In this document: in pieces, positions 32,401 to 44,880 of the stretch
Layout of the letters: each line of letters begins with the position of its first letter
Numbering within the stretch: the first letter of the stretch is position 1
Assembly (NCBI RefSeq): GCF_963678635.1
Contig: NW_026971189.1
Location: forward strand, 1 to 50,000
Direction: 5' to 3'
Source: Symsagittifera roscoffensis
Taxonomy: Eukaryota; Xenacoelomorpha; Acoela; Convolutidae
DNA length: 50,000 nucleotides
The notes under the pieces: generated by a model
The model's input: the letters and a program-made list of their open reading frames with translations, nothing else
Told to the model about the DNA's origin: nothing
Databases searched by the model: none
Position numbers and translations under genes: made by a program

Positions 32401-32512
32401 CGATGAGCAGGAGATGGGTTCTACAGGGGAACGATGAGGAGGAGATGGGTTCTACAGGGGATGAGGAGGAGATGGGTTCTACAGGGGGTTCTACAGGGGG
32501 ATGGGTTCTACA
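32400..32512. repeat. Minisatellite, about 23-bp units
   Basis: GAGGAGATGGGTTCTACAGG is repeated about three times with shorter partial units (GGTTCTACAGGGG) at the right. It lies between the LINE 5' end and the unrecognised family copy 1. Open reading continues across it, giving Glu/Met/Gly/Ser/Thr repeats that are probably not part of the native protein. Confidence 0.75.
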
Positions 32513-33593
32513 TGATCTGGCCATGATACAACACCTGCTGGCCATGAGATTGACGAAGAAGAAGAGCAACCCGTCCACGGAGCTGTCCGAGGAAGGTACA
32601 TCGAGTAATTGGTTGAAGCAAGGCACATGCTTGGCTCAACACAGTGGGATGGAAGGACATGTTTGTAACATGGGACACTGCCTGATTACGCTGAGCGAGC
32701 AGCATCGACAACTGGCACGATTGTACGGAAGATTGAGCATGTCAGATAAGAGTGCCATGGAGTTGGTCGCAGACTGCCATGGGGTGACGGACGTAAACCT
32801 GATCACAGCCTTGGGATTTTGTAGCATGACGAGTTCGATAGAATCGCTCGAGCGCTTGGAGCGTGCCCATGAGCTAGTGACGTCCCTCAGCGTGGAAATA
32901 TTCCCTGGAGCATTACAGACAGAGCAAAAGATTGGAGGCTGGCGAGAAGCCCTAGAGAATGAAATGAATGTGAAGGATAGTGAGGCCTATCACAGACCTA
33001 CTGGTTCAAAATATATGGTGGGTTCAAGCTCCGCGCCATATTGTAATAGCAAGTATCCAACGCACATGGTAGTGATGGATGCGAGGACGCAACAAGTGTT
33101 GGTTGACCAACTTTTCTCTGTGCCAAAGTGCGTGAGGTTGGCCAGAATGTCAGAGAGGTCATATGACTTGTTGGCAAAGATCTTTCGGGCAGTCCCGAAG
33201 AGATCCGAAGGCGAGTTGCAAGACGTTGTGGGTGAAGAGTTCATGAGACTGAACGAAGGCAACGTGAGTGAGTTCCAGAAGCAGAAAGCGAGTGGAGCGT
33301 TACCCAATGAATTCCCCACCATAGAAGAGAAAGACGATTTACATAGAATCCTGATGGAAGTGGAACCGTTGCTGGGAGCCTCAGGGTATCGGACCCGAAG
33401 GAACATAGTGAGAACCCATGGGGAGTATCCTTGCCACTGCTTGGCGCAGACGTTGTGGTACCCCAAACGCGGGAATCTGATCCTAGTCTGGGACGTGGAG
33501 GAGTTGTACTCCACGGGGTTGCCCGATCAGAATCAACAAGTGTCAATCGTGGTGGTTAGCGCCATGCTAGCAGTGAGATGGTTGGAGGGATAG
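32508..33593 (+). pseudogene. Unrecognised protein family, copy 1 (truncated)
   Basis: One open frame from the minisatellite to a stop at 33591-33593. From about 32508 (VLHDLAMIQHLLAMRL) to about 33540 (STGLPDQNQ) it matches the reverse-strand frames at 48120-49086 closely. Shared blocks include a Cys/His segment (GTCLAQHSGMEGHVC, HCLITLSEQH, LVADCHGVT), SAPYCNSKYPTHMVVMDAR, FSVPKCVRLARMSERS, EYPCHCLAQTLWYPKR and ILVWDVEEL. After 33540 the similarity ends abruptly, so both ends are truncated. I do not recognise a known domain. Several paired Cys and His suggest a metal-binding module. The sequence is GC-richer than its surroundings. Confidence 0.6.
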
Positions 33594-35324
33594 AGAGAGG
33601 GTCTCCAGATAGAGAGAGGGACTCGTTGGAGAGGGAGTAGAGACAACAATCTCCGACTGCCAGAGAGACGTAAGAAAGGCTGAGATGAATCTTAGAGCAG
33701 AAACCTCCGCTAACAATCTGTTTTTGAAAATCAATTAAGTCCCTAAGAGCAGAGTCCTTTTTCAATGCTTCCCAGTCTTAACGACCTTTTTTTTGTTAAG
33801 AAGTGGCATTGGAGGAAACTGTGATGATGCAGTTGAGGAGCTTGTAAATTCTCTGACATCCTAAGATTGGAGGAGATTAGAGGAGTCCTAGTAAGAAGCA
33901 AAAAAGCACTGGGAATCAAGAGGCCAGAAAAAGATATCAAGAAAGGGACCTAGAAGAAGCATTCATGATGCGAAAATTGATGCGTAACTTCAGTTCTGAC
34001 ACTTTTTGATTCACCAACTGAATTTAGACATTGCAATCAATATATTTTTATTGTTACCACTTGAATCCCTACTGAATTACTAGATCGTAACAGGAACAGT
34101 ATTTTTTCAAGGAGAAGAGCTTTGCAGAAAAACGGAAACTTGCTGTTTTTTTGTTAAGGTATATAGAAAACGAGAAAAAAGATAAACATTTTACTGATTA
34201 AATGAATCCTTGCAATATATAAGAGGAAAACTGTTTAAAGCGAGAAGTAATTTATTAAGACTTCAACCCACAATTATTGATGACAAAGGTGTGTCTCTGG
34301 ACACTAAATAATATCGCTACCTCAATCTCAAACAATTGAGTAGCTACCAATTTTGATGGGTCAAAATAGAGGCAACCAAAGCCACTATTTTGCGTACATG
34401 GCAGAAAATCTAATAAATCAATAAGTTTTCACCACAAAAAATTACAGCTATGCTTATGATTGCTCAAGTTAGCATTATCTTTTGACCTCAAATCAAGAGT
34501 TTTTTATAAACTGACCTCTAGCGGATGTAACTACCTTTTTATCGGACAAACTGTTTGGCATTCGACTGCCAGAACTGAGAAATAAAAGCGTGGACTCACC
34601 GGCAGGTCCATCTTTTCAGCAAGTTGATGTAAGTGAAAGAACGCCGAGGTAGTTTGATATAGGCCGAACAACCAAACTAAATTTTTGACATGAGAAGCAA
34701 AACATATTAGAACACAGAAGACAATTTCAGTACCAGAGAATTGACACTAAAAAGACTTAGAAAAATAAACGATTAAAAAGTTTAAATAATATATAAGTTA
34801 ATTGCACTTTTACTGAAATTTAGAGGTCAACTGTGGTTGGCTTTTTTCTCGTGATAGTTAAGATCAAATCTAATGTATAAAAATGTAAAGAAGTTGTTTG
34901 AATGAATGGTTTTTCAATTAGATTAGTAAATTGTAAATAAATTGAAAATGATCATAGCTCCAAAAAAAAATTTAAGCTAATTTTTTCAAACTCCAATGTT
35001 TCTACATTTAACTCAGTGTGTGAAAATAAAAAATAAAAAATAGCGGATCTTAAAATCAATAACTGATTGCAACAATAAAGTCAAATTTAAACTCAAATTC
35101 TTAATTCAAAACATAGCACGGGAAGCGGAATCAAGTAGTGATTTTTTAGATCTCCTACAAAATGTTGAAAAATGATCGTCAAGTATCCGAATATAGTAGT
35201 GTTTTTTTCCTTGTTGTTAGACTTTGCGATTTCTGAACTTCAGTTTTTTTTCTGGGTACACAGGATTGGATGATGATTTTTTACATCTGCAATTATTTTT
35301 TCCACTCGCATTCAGTTTTTTCAG
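33594..35324. other. AT-rich DNA without a supported gene
   Basis: About 1.7 kb. It starts with purine-rich GAGAGAGGG repeats to about 33650. Nothing else could be supported. Confidence 0.4.
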
Positions 35325-36112
35325 AGATTTTGAGATGAAAACAGGCGACCTGTAACCTTTGAAAAAAATTGCTTTGAACAGGTATTTCAAGGCAGTCACT
35401 CATGTGAAAAAAGAACAACTAATTGAGTCAGCTTGTCTTTTTCCGAGTTTGAAAACAGTGCTTATATAAGAGATAACGTATTCATCAACTTTGTTAAGAT
35501 TTTTTTCACGGAGGTTTTTCCAATTTCCTAGTGACCAAAAATTGTTTCAGGAACTGCCGGTGTATGAACCTCGAATGCTTGCTGTAGAACAATATCGATT
35601 TTTTGCTCAGGCTGTATCGTTTCAACTTTCGGAGTTGTTTCGACCATTGAAAAATTTGAAAACTTACAATAATTAAAAGTGGTATAAGGAATTTAAAACT
35701 TTCAGGTTAAAGTTTTACAATATCAAAGGATTTTTTCAAAATCCTTGTTGAGGGTAAAACTAATCTAAAACAGTAGAGTATACAAAATCATAAAAATAAA
35801 CCAGTCATATTCTTCGAATATGAAAATCGCGCCAAACATACATAGGCATATATCATCTACCCTTTTTCTGAATCGATCATTAAATTTAAACTTTAATATT
35901 AATAAGGCTAATTTAAATTTTTCGACTTCTTATTCATTGCAAATAGACGTATTTGTATTTCGAAGTTTATTTATTTCTATTTTAGTTGAAAGTTAAACTT
36001 TGGAACTACAGTTTCAGTGTCAATTCCCTAATTTCGAACCCATCGCGGTTGTTTTTGCTCAGTCTCTCCTTGCAGACATGAAGTGCTTCTAATATCAAGA
36101 GCTTGTCGTTAT
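35325..36112. repeat. Diverged segmental duplication, copy 1
   Basis: Matches 36476-37262 over its length at an offset of about 1.15 kb. Shared blocks include GATGAAAACAGGCGACCTGTAA, AAAAAGAACAACTA, GTCTTTTTCCGAGT, CATATTCTTCGAA, GCATATATCATCT and CTTGCAGACATGAA. A TATATAAG box sits at 35463-35470 (GTGCTTATATAAGAG). Confidence 0.85.
35500..35676 (+). pseudogene. Exon-like frame in the duplicated segment, copy 1
   Basis: Open frame about 35-60 bp downstream of a TATATAAG box. It reads FFQFPSDQKLFQELPVYEPR, then MLAVEQYRFFAQAVSFQLSE, and ends at 35674-35676. The equivalent of copy 2 (36649-36789) keeps the pattern FPSDxKLxQELxVxEPRxLA and SFQLSE. Of 46 aligned codons I counted 19 identical, 10 synonymous changes and 17 amino-acid changes, many conservative. 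No ATG starts it. It may be an old exon; no family is recognised. Confidence 0.3.
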
Positions 36113-36475
36113 ATTAGTTTAGTCAATAAACCCTCATATTAATCCTGTGCTAGTGCCTTCATTTCTTCGCTGCCTTAGATGTTGGGGTGAAATATGGAAT
36201 CGCTAGGTCAATAAATGTGGAGTAAAATCCACAAGAAATCTTGCTAGCTACTTTTGATTTTAACTCGCGCGAAAATAATAAACTCTAAGGACTATGGGTA
36301 GGTTTTCAACTTTTTAGTGTTGAATGCAATTGAGTCTGAGTCTTGATTATGTTACGCAATTTTTTTTGCAAAAAACTGATTTGCAACTCCCCAGTACTGC
36401 ACAACTAGAAGGATTATTATGTCTGTATAACCACTACTCCTGGATTGTATCCCTTGTCTAGGCTCTTTCGTCAAA

Positions 36476-37262
36476 TATTTAGATGAAAACAGGCGACCTG
36501 TAATCTTTCAATAAATAGGTTTTTGTCAAGCATTTTGGTGCGGTCATTCCTGTAAAAAAAGAACAACTATTTGAGTCAGCGTGTCTTTTTCCGAGTATGA
36601 AAACAGTGCTATTATAAGAAGTTACATATACATCAACTTTATTCAGACTTTTCTTTGAGACTTTTTCAGTTTCCCAGTGACTTAAAATTGCTTCAAGAAC
36701 TTCTGGTATGTGAACCTCGATTACTTGCTATTGAGCGATGTCGAATGTTAGCTCATGATTTATCGTTTCAACTTTCGGAAATGCTTTGACGCTTGAAAAA
36801 TTTAAAAATAAAAATTCACCATACTAGAAATTAGTACAAGGATTTTAAAAATATCAGGTTAAAGTTATACAAGAAATAAGATTTTTGCGAAATTCTTAAT
36901 GATTCTAAAACTACTCTGATGCAATTGAATATACAGAACCACAAAAATCAACTAATCATATTCTTCGAAAACGAAATTCGCGCCAAATCTACATAAGCAT
37001 ATATCATCTTTTTTTCTGAATCGATCGTTATTTTTAAATTTTAATTGTGATAAATCTAATTTGAATTTTTTGACTTTCTTATTTTTCCTACTAATAGTCG
37101 TATGTGTACTTCGATTTAATTATTTTTATTTTAGCTGAAGGCCGTACTTTGAAAGTACCATTTCAGGGCCAATTCCTTGGTTTCGAAGCCATCGCGAGTA
37201 ATTTTGCTCAGCCTCACCTTGCAGACATGAACTTTTTCTAATATCAAAAGGTTGTCGTAGCT
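36476..37262. repeat. Diverged segmental duplication, copy 2
   Basis: Partner of 35325-36112, with blocks in the same order. Its TATA-like box has decayed to ATTATAAG (about 36610-36618), and its exon-like frame is stopped by TGA at 36787-36789. Confidence 0.85.
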
Positions 37263-37499
37263 TTTTCTTTAGCCTTAAACAATTTTTCCCTGTGGAATTA
37301 TCCATCTCTTTTTTCCTTTCTGTATCAAAACCAAATAACAAAAAGCTGATTTCATTTGTTTTTTGTCTGAAGCTTACTATGTTTTTCAAGGATTAAGTTC
37401 AGACAGTTGAGACAGTCAACTTCCTTACGTTGATGCGTAAACTGTTTTCATACAACTTTGACGGATGGCGTTTAGATTTTCCTTGGACGTGCAATTTTC

Positions 37500-37760
37500 T
37501 TGGGTCTTTTTCCCCAAAACGGTCTCAAAGTCTTGTAACGGCAAGGTTGCCAGTATGACGGCAAGAGAAACTCCCATTGCCAAACCACCTCTCTATGTGA
37601 AACACATCATTGCAGTTAAGGTGAACATGGCCTACAGCTGATTTTAGCAGTCTCTTCGTAGATTTGCGTGCAATTTCCGGAGGACTCTTCAGCTCAGTTT
37701 TTTTTGAGTGCTTTTTCAACGGCATCTTTGAGTGAACTGATAATTTTACCGCTTTTCACT
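37500..37760 (-). pseudogene. Reverse transcriptase fragment
   Basis: The reverse-strand frame includes RGGLAMGVSLAVILATLPL and then QDFETVLG, resembling the motif B region (GxAMGxPLSPxLA) of Penelope-like or LINE reverse transcriptases. A stop precedes it directly, and adjoining coding appears in another frame (KKTELKSPPEIARKSTKRLL). No catalytic motif was located, so the element type is uncertain. Confidence 0.4.
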
Positions 37761-37762
37761 AA

Positions 37763-40480
37763 GAAATGATGATGTCATTGTAGTCTTGGTCTACTTTTTC
37801 ACTAATTTTTGTGCTTTTCATGGGATTGTTTCTATGTTCGATCCCTTTAGTAATTTTGGCCATAATTTGTTCGAGAGATCAGATGAAACCCCAGGTAGAG
37901 ATAGAAACTGGCGCAGATGACTTTTCAATTTGGGACAAAAAAAATCCACTTCTGCCAGAACATGAAATTTCTTGAATTGGTCCCGAACTGGGAGTTCTTT
38001 GTCACAAACACAAAAACTTTTGCTTTCACTCAGATAAACCAATGCCCTCTTATGCTTTTATTGAGCCGTTACATTCATTGCCTATTGGTCTATGTTGTAT
38101 ATAAGTTTATCAACAACCTCCGCTGCACTACCAGTGTGAGTGACTTCAACTCTAGGGCACTGCCTCGGTGGATTTTCAGATATTATTTCACGAGTTCTGG
38201 CCCGTGCTTTCTTTTCTTCAATAGGAGGTACTTAGGCACGAAAATGACCAACATGCCCGTTCGTCTCAGCGCTTCTCAGTATCATGCAGGCTCTTTCTTC
38301 TGCCATACAAAATCGCCCCTGATATGCCCACTTTTCTACTTCAAATATTTGAAAACAACTTCGGGGTTGCCGTGTCAAAAACTGTTTGATCTATGGCTAT
38401 TTAATAAAATTCTGATGATATCATGCATGACATAATGTCCTCTTTTTTTACACAGAGGCCCTTGTCTTAAAGAAATGGCAATTTCTTCTTTTTTTCTGAA
38501 AATCGTATAAATGATGTTGAGAAACTTCATGATAGACAAGAAGACAGCGTCAAAAAGATTTGCATTTCAAAGCTGTGGGAATGAATCTAGAGAATCACCC
38601 TGGCGAATCGTGAGAAAAATCCAGCGAGTCCTTTCATGATTCTGATTTTCTGATTTGATACTTTGAACCACAGTTTTTTTTATCAAGTCTGCAACTTCGC
38701 AGTCAAAAATTGGCTCTGCCAGTCTTTGGTTTTCGTTTTCTGGAGCCATTTCAGTTTTTTCAGGCTCAAAACGCAGTCTAAACGCATCTATCTAAAATTC
38801 GTCCATCTGCTCGAAACAAAAAGTTTCGGTTAGGCATTTACCCGCTCTCTTAGCTGCAGTAGTAAGGTCGACAAATGCCCTGAGGGAATGTTTTGCCTTA
38901 TAGCATGTGGATTGATTTCATAATGATGCGCTTAAACGGTGGTTGCCACGCTGAAAATTTAAATGGAACCAGCTTACGAAAGGCAAAAATTTGAACAGAG
39001 TCAAAGTTGGACAACCCAATTGCAGAATTGGTTTTAAAACTCAAACCAATGAACAAAAAGTTGAAATCCAAAGTATGCGTACAAAGATGCGTTGCAACGC
39101 GTTCCCAGATCAATTCGGCTCCCAATGGTTAAATGTTATCTCACGCAACAATCTAAGGTTAAATTTTTAATGAAACAACTAAGAATTGCAATCGGACTTC
39201 GATTAGTCTCTAAAATTTGCGAACAGCAGAAATGCGTATGCCGAAGACGCGTTACCGAAGATGGTTGGAGTGACTTTTTGCCTCAAATGAATGTGGATAT
39301 TCTCCAGACAATCAAATCTGAATACCCTTATAAAGCAGGCTTGTTCTCACATTTGTTCTAGTTAAGAGTCATGATGTATCTGACCAATCAGAAGCGGCAG
39401 ACGTTTTGACGCCCGTTCCATGGGCTAATGGTAAGTAGCTCTTGTGGGACGTAACTGTAGTAGACTTCCTATCTCCCTATAGTATCAGTTCGGAGTCTAT
39501 TTCTGACCCCAATACGGCTGCTGCTGAAATGAAAGAGCAAAAACTGACAAATATACAGAGTTCATAATTATTAGATTTCTTTTTCAACCTCTAGTTTTTG
39601 AGATTCTAGGCGCGGTCGAACCCAGCACAAAAATGTTCTTTCTAGCCAGTTTTTCAAGAATCTAGCCTTTTTTTTAAGGAACGCAGGGCATACAGTTTAG
39701 TAAAGCAGAGAATCTCCGCGGGATTACGGTATGATAATGCAGCGTGCGTACTCGGCACAAAAAATGACAAAACCAGGTTTGACGAAAATGTTCAAAAATG
39801 TGTCGAGTTATGTGTTTTTTTTTCTCTTAAGAAACGTAACCTGTGTCGAGTTTTTTGTTAATTACATCAACTCTAACCATCGCCTTTTTCTCTTTATAAC
39901 TTCTAGATCTATATAAATCCTAGTTTTTGAGTGGAATATGTGATAAGAGGGCTCCCGGTTGTAACCTTGGTTACTAAGATCATCTTGACCTTTTAGTTAT
40001 ACTCAGCTATTGATACAGTTCAGTCAGTCTTATTTGTATCAAAAAATTCTGTTCCATGTTTTTTACGTAGACTTGTCGTAGATTGGCCACTATTGATCTG
40101 GAAACCCTGGGTAGTACTTTCCTAAATTATTACAAAAACTAGGCTATCTTTCTAGCTAATTGTTATACACTAATGGACAACTAGAAGCTCGAATTCCGTT
40201 TCATACTCACCAAAAATTGATCTGACTTGCAAATAAAGTCTGACTTGTACATAAATTAAACTTGCAAGGAAAGAACAAAAAGATTGACTGAAGAATTAAT
40301 TTTTGCTTGGTTTTTGGAGAAAAATCACTCAAATCGAAGAGATGAACAAACGCACGCGGTGAGTTGGTTGTGACTGCTTGGCAAACAATTGTAGAAACAA
40401 GATAACATATAGAACTCGAAATTTGACAGGGGTAACAGTCCCATGTGCCCTAGCACAGGAGCGCTACGTTTTTTGAGCTT
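37763..40480. other. DNA without a supported gene
   Basis: Several 60-170-codon frames exist (for example 37917-38435 forward and 38567-38749 reverse), but none shows a recognisable domain, consistent composition or duplication support. It may be decayed transposon DNA. Confidence 0.35.
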
Positions 40481-40483
40481 TTA

Positions 40484-41050
40484 TAGACCCGAATACCACT
40501 GGTAAGACTTCAAAGCCAAATACGGTTATTTCAGTGAAGATACATCTGATCATTTGCTCCTGGCCAAGGAAAAAATTTCAGTATCGAATCTAGTGTTGTC
40601 CAAAATGCAGATCGAAAACATGCATTTTGGAGGGTAAACCTTATTTTGAGCCTATTTTTGTTGAAAAGTGAGAAACAGCCGAGTTAAAAACTTTTTTTAA
40701 CTCCGCATGATTGTGAAAGTGCTCAGCAATCTGCAAAACTTAGTGCACATGAGGAAAACTAGCTATTTTAGAACCAATACTACTGGTAAATCTGCAAATC
40801 CAAATTCTGATAACCTCATAGAGGGTACTTCGGAACACCTGCTCTTGGCCTATAGAAAGCAAATTTCAGAATTTTGAAGCAAAAATTATCCAAAACTGAC
40901 CTTGAGCAAGGCTCTTTAGAGAGCAAAAACCTTAGTTTGCGCTTAACTTTGGTCAATTGGGTCGTTTCGCGTTAAGTTTTTTGCCATAAACTTTTGCTTC
41001 GTTTGGAGAAACGGCAACACAGATGCTCCAGTATTTCGGATAAGCTAGAG
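40484..41050. repeat. Two diverged tandem copies, about 282 bp
   Basis: GAATACCACTGGTAA near 40491 corresponds to CAATACTACTGGTAA near 40776. Following blocks run parallel: GCTCCTGGCC against GCTCTTGGCC, AAATTTCAG, TCCAAAA followed by a small hairpin, and AAACCTTA. This is an old duplication without coding content. Confidence 0.55.
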
Positions 41051-41646
41051 ATATTACAATCACAATGCCAACAGTTATCTTTTTTGTAAGCTCTTAGGTT
41101 TGATTGTGCGTATGCTTTTGGATCCATTGGAACAAACAGTTACAGCAATCAATTGTGGTGAGTTCACCACCAATGTTCTTTGAGGAACTGCGAAATCTCC
41201 TTAATCAGATTAAGGGTGTCGAAAAAATCTTGGTAAAAGCGATTTTAACGAGGGCACAACTCAAAGAAAACTAAAAAGGTCTACAGATGAGACTGGCAAT
41301 TTGAACAGTTAATTTCACTTGTTACAATTAACATTGTTTTGTGTAATTTTTGCATACTCAATATGTTGTTTTGCCGGATCGCTTGTTTTTCAAGGAGTGG
41401 AATAAATAGGGAAAAATTGAGGTTAATACTTGATAATATTTGAGAGTTTATGATGTCTGAGGACTGATTTCGTTAACTAATAATAAAAAAGCAGCCATCA
41501 ACAGTATTACACTTCTTGTTGAGATACGTTGATGCTGCCTTTGTTCTGAGTTATCTGGGTTGGTTTTTCTTTTCATTCAAAGGAAGCGTTCACAGTGCCT
41601 AAGAACAACAGCCGAAGTACAACAAGTCGATAATGAAAAAATGTTC

Positions 41647-41681
41647 AACAGTGCCAAAAATCGATAGTTTTTGGCACTGTT
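41647..41681. other. Perfect 14-bp inverted repeat (hairpin)
   Basis: AACAGTGCCAAAAA, a 7-base loop TCGATAG, then TTTTTGGCACTGTT. The stem is perfect. A related CAGTGCC occurs just upstream near 41592. It may be a cruciform, a relic of fused transposon ends, or the stem of a small RNA. Confidence 0.6.
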
Positions 41682-41995
41682 AAACAATAATTTCAACAAT
41701 TTCAGCACTCTTGTACATTGGAACTATTGAATGAATCTCTATACTTTAACGAAAGTCATCAAACTTTCGCATTGAACCTTTCCTTTTTCGGTAATTTTGT
41801 ACAGCTAATTTTAGCGACACAAATCCATGGTGGAACCCCTGTCCAGAACTCATTAAAACCACAAGCAAAATATTCACCGAAGTGGTCCACTAGAAACCGG
41901 TCATTATGATCTTATGAAAATCAAAGTTGGTTATACCTTCAAGGAAACCCCTCAACAGCACTCTGACAGCCTGATATAAAACAACGCAAACAATT

Positions 41996-44440
41996 TCAGA
42001 ATGCACGCAGCAAGGATCTTTCCATGCTTACTTCTGCGCAAAATTCAAAAATGATGATAGAAGGAAAACTGAAACTGAGGCACAATGATTCAACAAACTA
42101 ATGAATACTGGAAAAATACTAAGCGCAACAGCAAAACTAACGGACACGTCCAATGATGTTCTTTCGCTCGAAAAAATCGTCCAAGGTAAAAAAGTAGAAC
42201 TGTTTCTTATTGAGAGACACCGACCATTTTCACCAATTGATGATAACTATATTACACATCTCTCAAATGAAACAATCCTTTTCGTCGATATTTGATCCGA
42301 GAAACGCTCAACAGATCAAAAAAGCAGCCATGATAACGCACGCAACTCATGGACCATCTGGCCATGATGCATATGACTGGAGGCGTATTTTAACCACACT
42401 TCGGAAAATTATCAGTTGAGAATTCAAAAATAAAAGCAGAAATTGCCAAACAATTTGCTACCGAAGAACTAAACCTAGAACTAACGGAACCACAAAGCAT
42501 GTGGAATAATACCCTCGAATAAGAACCCAGGAGTAAGATCCATAGGCATAGAAGAAGTTATGCGTAAGGATAAAAAACAAATAAAGAATAAAATAACAAA
42601 ATGATTGAAAAATGAAGTAGGTTCAAACTACCAACTCTGTCTAGGCAAAATTGTGGCACTGAATATGCGATACACACTCCAAGATATCAACACAGCAAAG
42701 CCTTTGCCAATGCCGTTTTCCCGATAGATGTCAAAAACGCTCTCAACTCGCTAAGCTGCATCGAAAACTATCGAAAATACCTGCCCATTTCTTTTAATAG
42801 CGATTAAGAACTCGTATTTTAATCCATCTAAACTGTTCGATAACAAAAATACAACTTTTCTCAAGAAACGACATTTTAGGGGGAACCACTAGCAGTGGCT
42901 ATGTCCGGTCTAGCAATAAAAACCCTCATAAAACTTTTATCAGTAGACAAAGTAACCCAGAGGTGGTACGCAGACGACAAAAACGCAGTCGTTAGACTAA
43001 GCAATCTTCGAATTTACCTCGATAAAATGGTATTACTAGGTAAATTTCTTGGCTACCATGTTACAGCATCCAAATGCCAACGCATTATTAAAGATAAAAG
43101 CACTCGGTAAAGCTGAAAAAGTGTTAAGAAATACAGGAATCACTATAAAAGCAGGTGACCGAGTGCTTGTTTGATTATATAAACAGAATCTGAATGTACA
43201 AAATCCCTCGATTTTCTAAAATAGCTAAAATTTACCCTAAAACTTTTATGATCAAATCAGAATTTTGTGAAAACGAACCAAAATAGCTAAAACTTACCCT
43301 AAAACTTTTATGCCCGCTATACAAAGTAGTTCAAGAAAAGTTTTCATATCTAACCAGGAGAACGCCTAACAAGAATGAAATTTCGGAAACATAAGAAAAA
43401 ATTATCAAAAAAACAACTGATACCTAATCTAGTCGGTAAGACACATTGAACCCACGGTTCCGTGAGGTATCTTCCGTAACACTTAAAATGGGCGGCCTTA
43501 ATGTCAAGCTGCCATCCGACCGCGAAAACTATCTTGAATGCTCGAAGGAAAACTCACTAGTACTGGAACCTCAAGATACTGTTACAGCAATAACACAGCG
43601 AGAAAAATTTGTATGAGAGTCAAAAAGATGAAAACTGACGGAACCTATCAAAATAAAACAAACTTCTTTAACTCATTAAACGAAACTGGTAGATACACAA
43701 TCGAGTTGGTCTCTGAAAAAGGAGCCTCTAACTGGCTCATTGATTTACCACTAAGCAGATACAACTTCAACCTGAATAAATCAGTTTTCAGAGATAGTAT
43801 TTACTTAAGATACGGATTTGAAAAGACCAAAACCCCACTCACATGAGCATGTGGTGCAAACTTGAACTAGACTCATGCCCTACACTGTGCCAAGGTCGGT
43901 TACACAAACATAAGAAACATTGAAGTTAAAGAGCGCTCGCCAACTTCATGATCGAGGTTTGCCATGACGTCGAAATGGAGCTCAAACTTAAGACGCTGCA
44001 AGGCAAAGATTTGTCAACTATTCTACTAGAGCTGAAGATGAGGCACGGCTTGACGTTAAAGCCAAAGGACTCTGGGGCTCACGATTTAGCCGCGTTTTCT
44101 TTGACTAGAAATTGTTCAACCCTCATGCCAAAACATCGTAAAAACGGCATAAAGAAGCATAAAAATATTGCGAAACAGTGAAGAACTCCATATATCAGCA
44201 AAGATTTTTAAGCTTACTGCAGAGTAGCTTCTGTCCGCTAATTTTCTGATGCACCGGTGGCGCTGCTCCAACTGCCACGGGGACGATGCAGCGATTAGCC
44301 GAAAAATTAAGTGAAAAAAGACAGAAAGCTACCCAGAATCGATAAACTACATAAGAAGTGAAACAAGCTTCGCATTACAGAGTAGCTCTATACTTTGTAT
44401 AAGGGGGTGCAGATCGCTGAACAAAGTTCAATTTATCGAC
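41996..44440 (+). pseudogene. Decayed reverse transcriptase element (WYADD type)
   Basis: Forward-strand blocks in family order: ATHGPSGHDAYDWRRIL (about 42330), NPGVRSIGIEEVMRK (42524), GEPLAVAMSGLAIKTL (42880), RWYADDKNAVVRLSNLR with the catalytic YADD (42962), FLGYHVTASKCQ (43048), GASNWLIDLPLSRYNF (43717), FRDSIYLRYGFE (43790), EVCHDVEMELKL (43952), ARLDVKAKGLWGSRFS (44044) and KRLAE-like RLAEKLSEKRQKA (44290). These match a long reverse-transcriptase protein common in cnidarian and other invertebrate genomes. Blocks lie in different frames with many stops. Only the reverse transcriptase is recognised; the element class and ends are not. Confidence 0.65.
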
Positions 44441-44880
44441 AACTCCATTGGCGCTATTGTAGAGGAAGGACGGCTGAGATAAATTAACATTACGACGATG
44501 CATTCAATGCTGATTTATGACTTTATTGATAAAATGAGACATTTTGCTGATTTATATGCATTTTTATAACGCTGGTATGGCCCCATCTAGCTTGGGCACT
44601 TACTGTTACTGAACGGAAGGGCCTTTTTGTTATTAAGCTTTTTTTCTAATAGAATAAGGGGTTGCAGATCGCTGTGCAAAGAACAATTTATTGAACTATC
44701 AGCGCTATTGTAGAGGAAGGACGGCTAAGATAACGACGCATTTAATGCTGATGTTTGACTTCATTGATACAATGATAGAGTTTGCTGATATAAATGCATT
44801 TTCATAATGCTGTTATATACCTATCCAGCTTGTTTACTGACCGTAACTAAACGGAAGGGCCCCTTTTGTAATTTACCTTT
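44401..44880. repeat. Two diverged tandem copies, about 255 bp
   Basis: Units start AAGGGGGTGCAGATCGCTG at 44401 and AAGGGGTTGCAGATCGCTG at 44656. Both contain GCGCTATTGTAGAGGAAGGACGGCT, AATGCTGATTTATGAC-like and CGGAAGGGCC blocks. A weak partial third copy ends near 45565 (ACCGTTACATTAAGGTAGGGCC). The first unit overlaps the end of the reverse-transcriptase relic, so the unit is probably its 3' tail. Confidence 0.75.

Noticed and set aside
37917-38435. 172-codon forward frame
   Set aside because: No recognisable domain, no ATG context support and no similarity to any other segment of the window.
44400-44760. tRNA- or small-RNA-like GC-rich blocks in the 255-bp repeat
   Set aside because: No cloverleaf with TTC box and anticodon stem could be built; the similarity is explained by tandem duplication.
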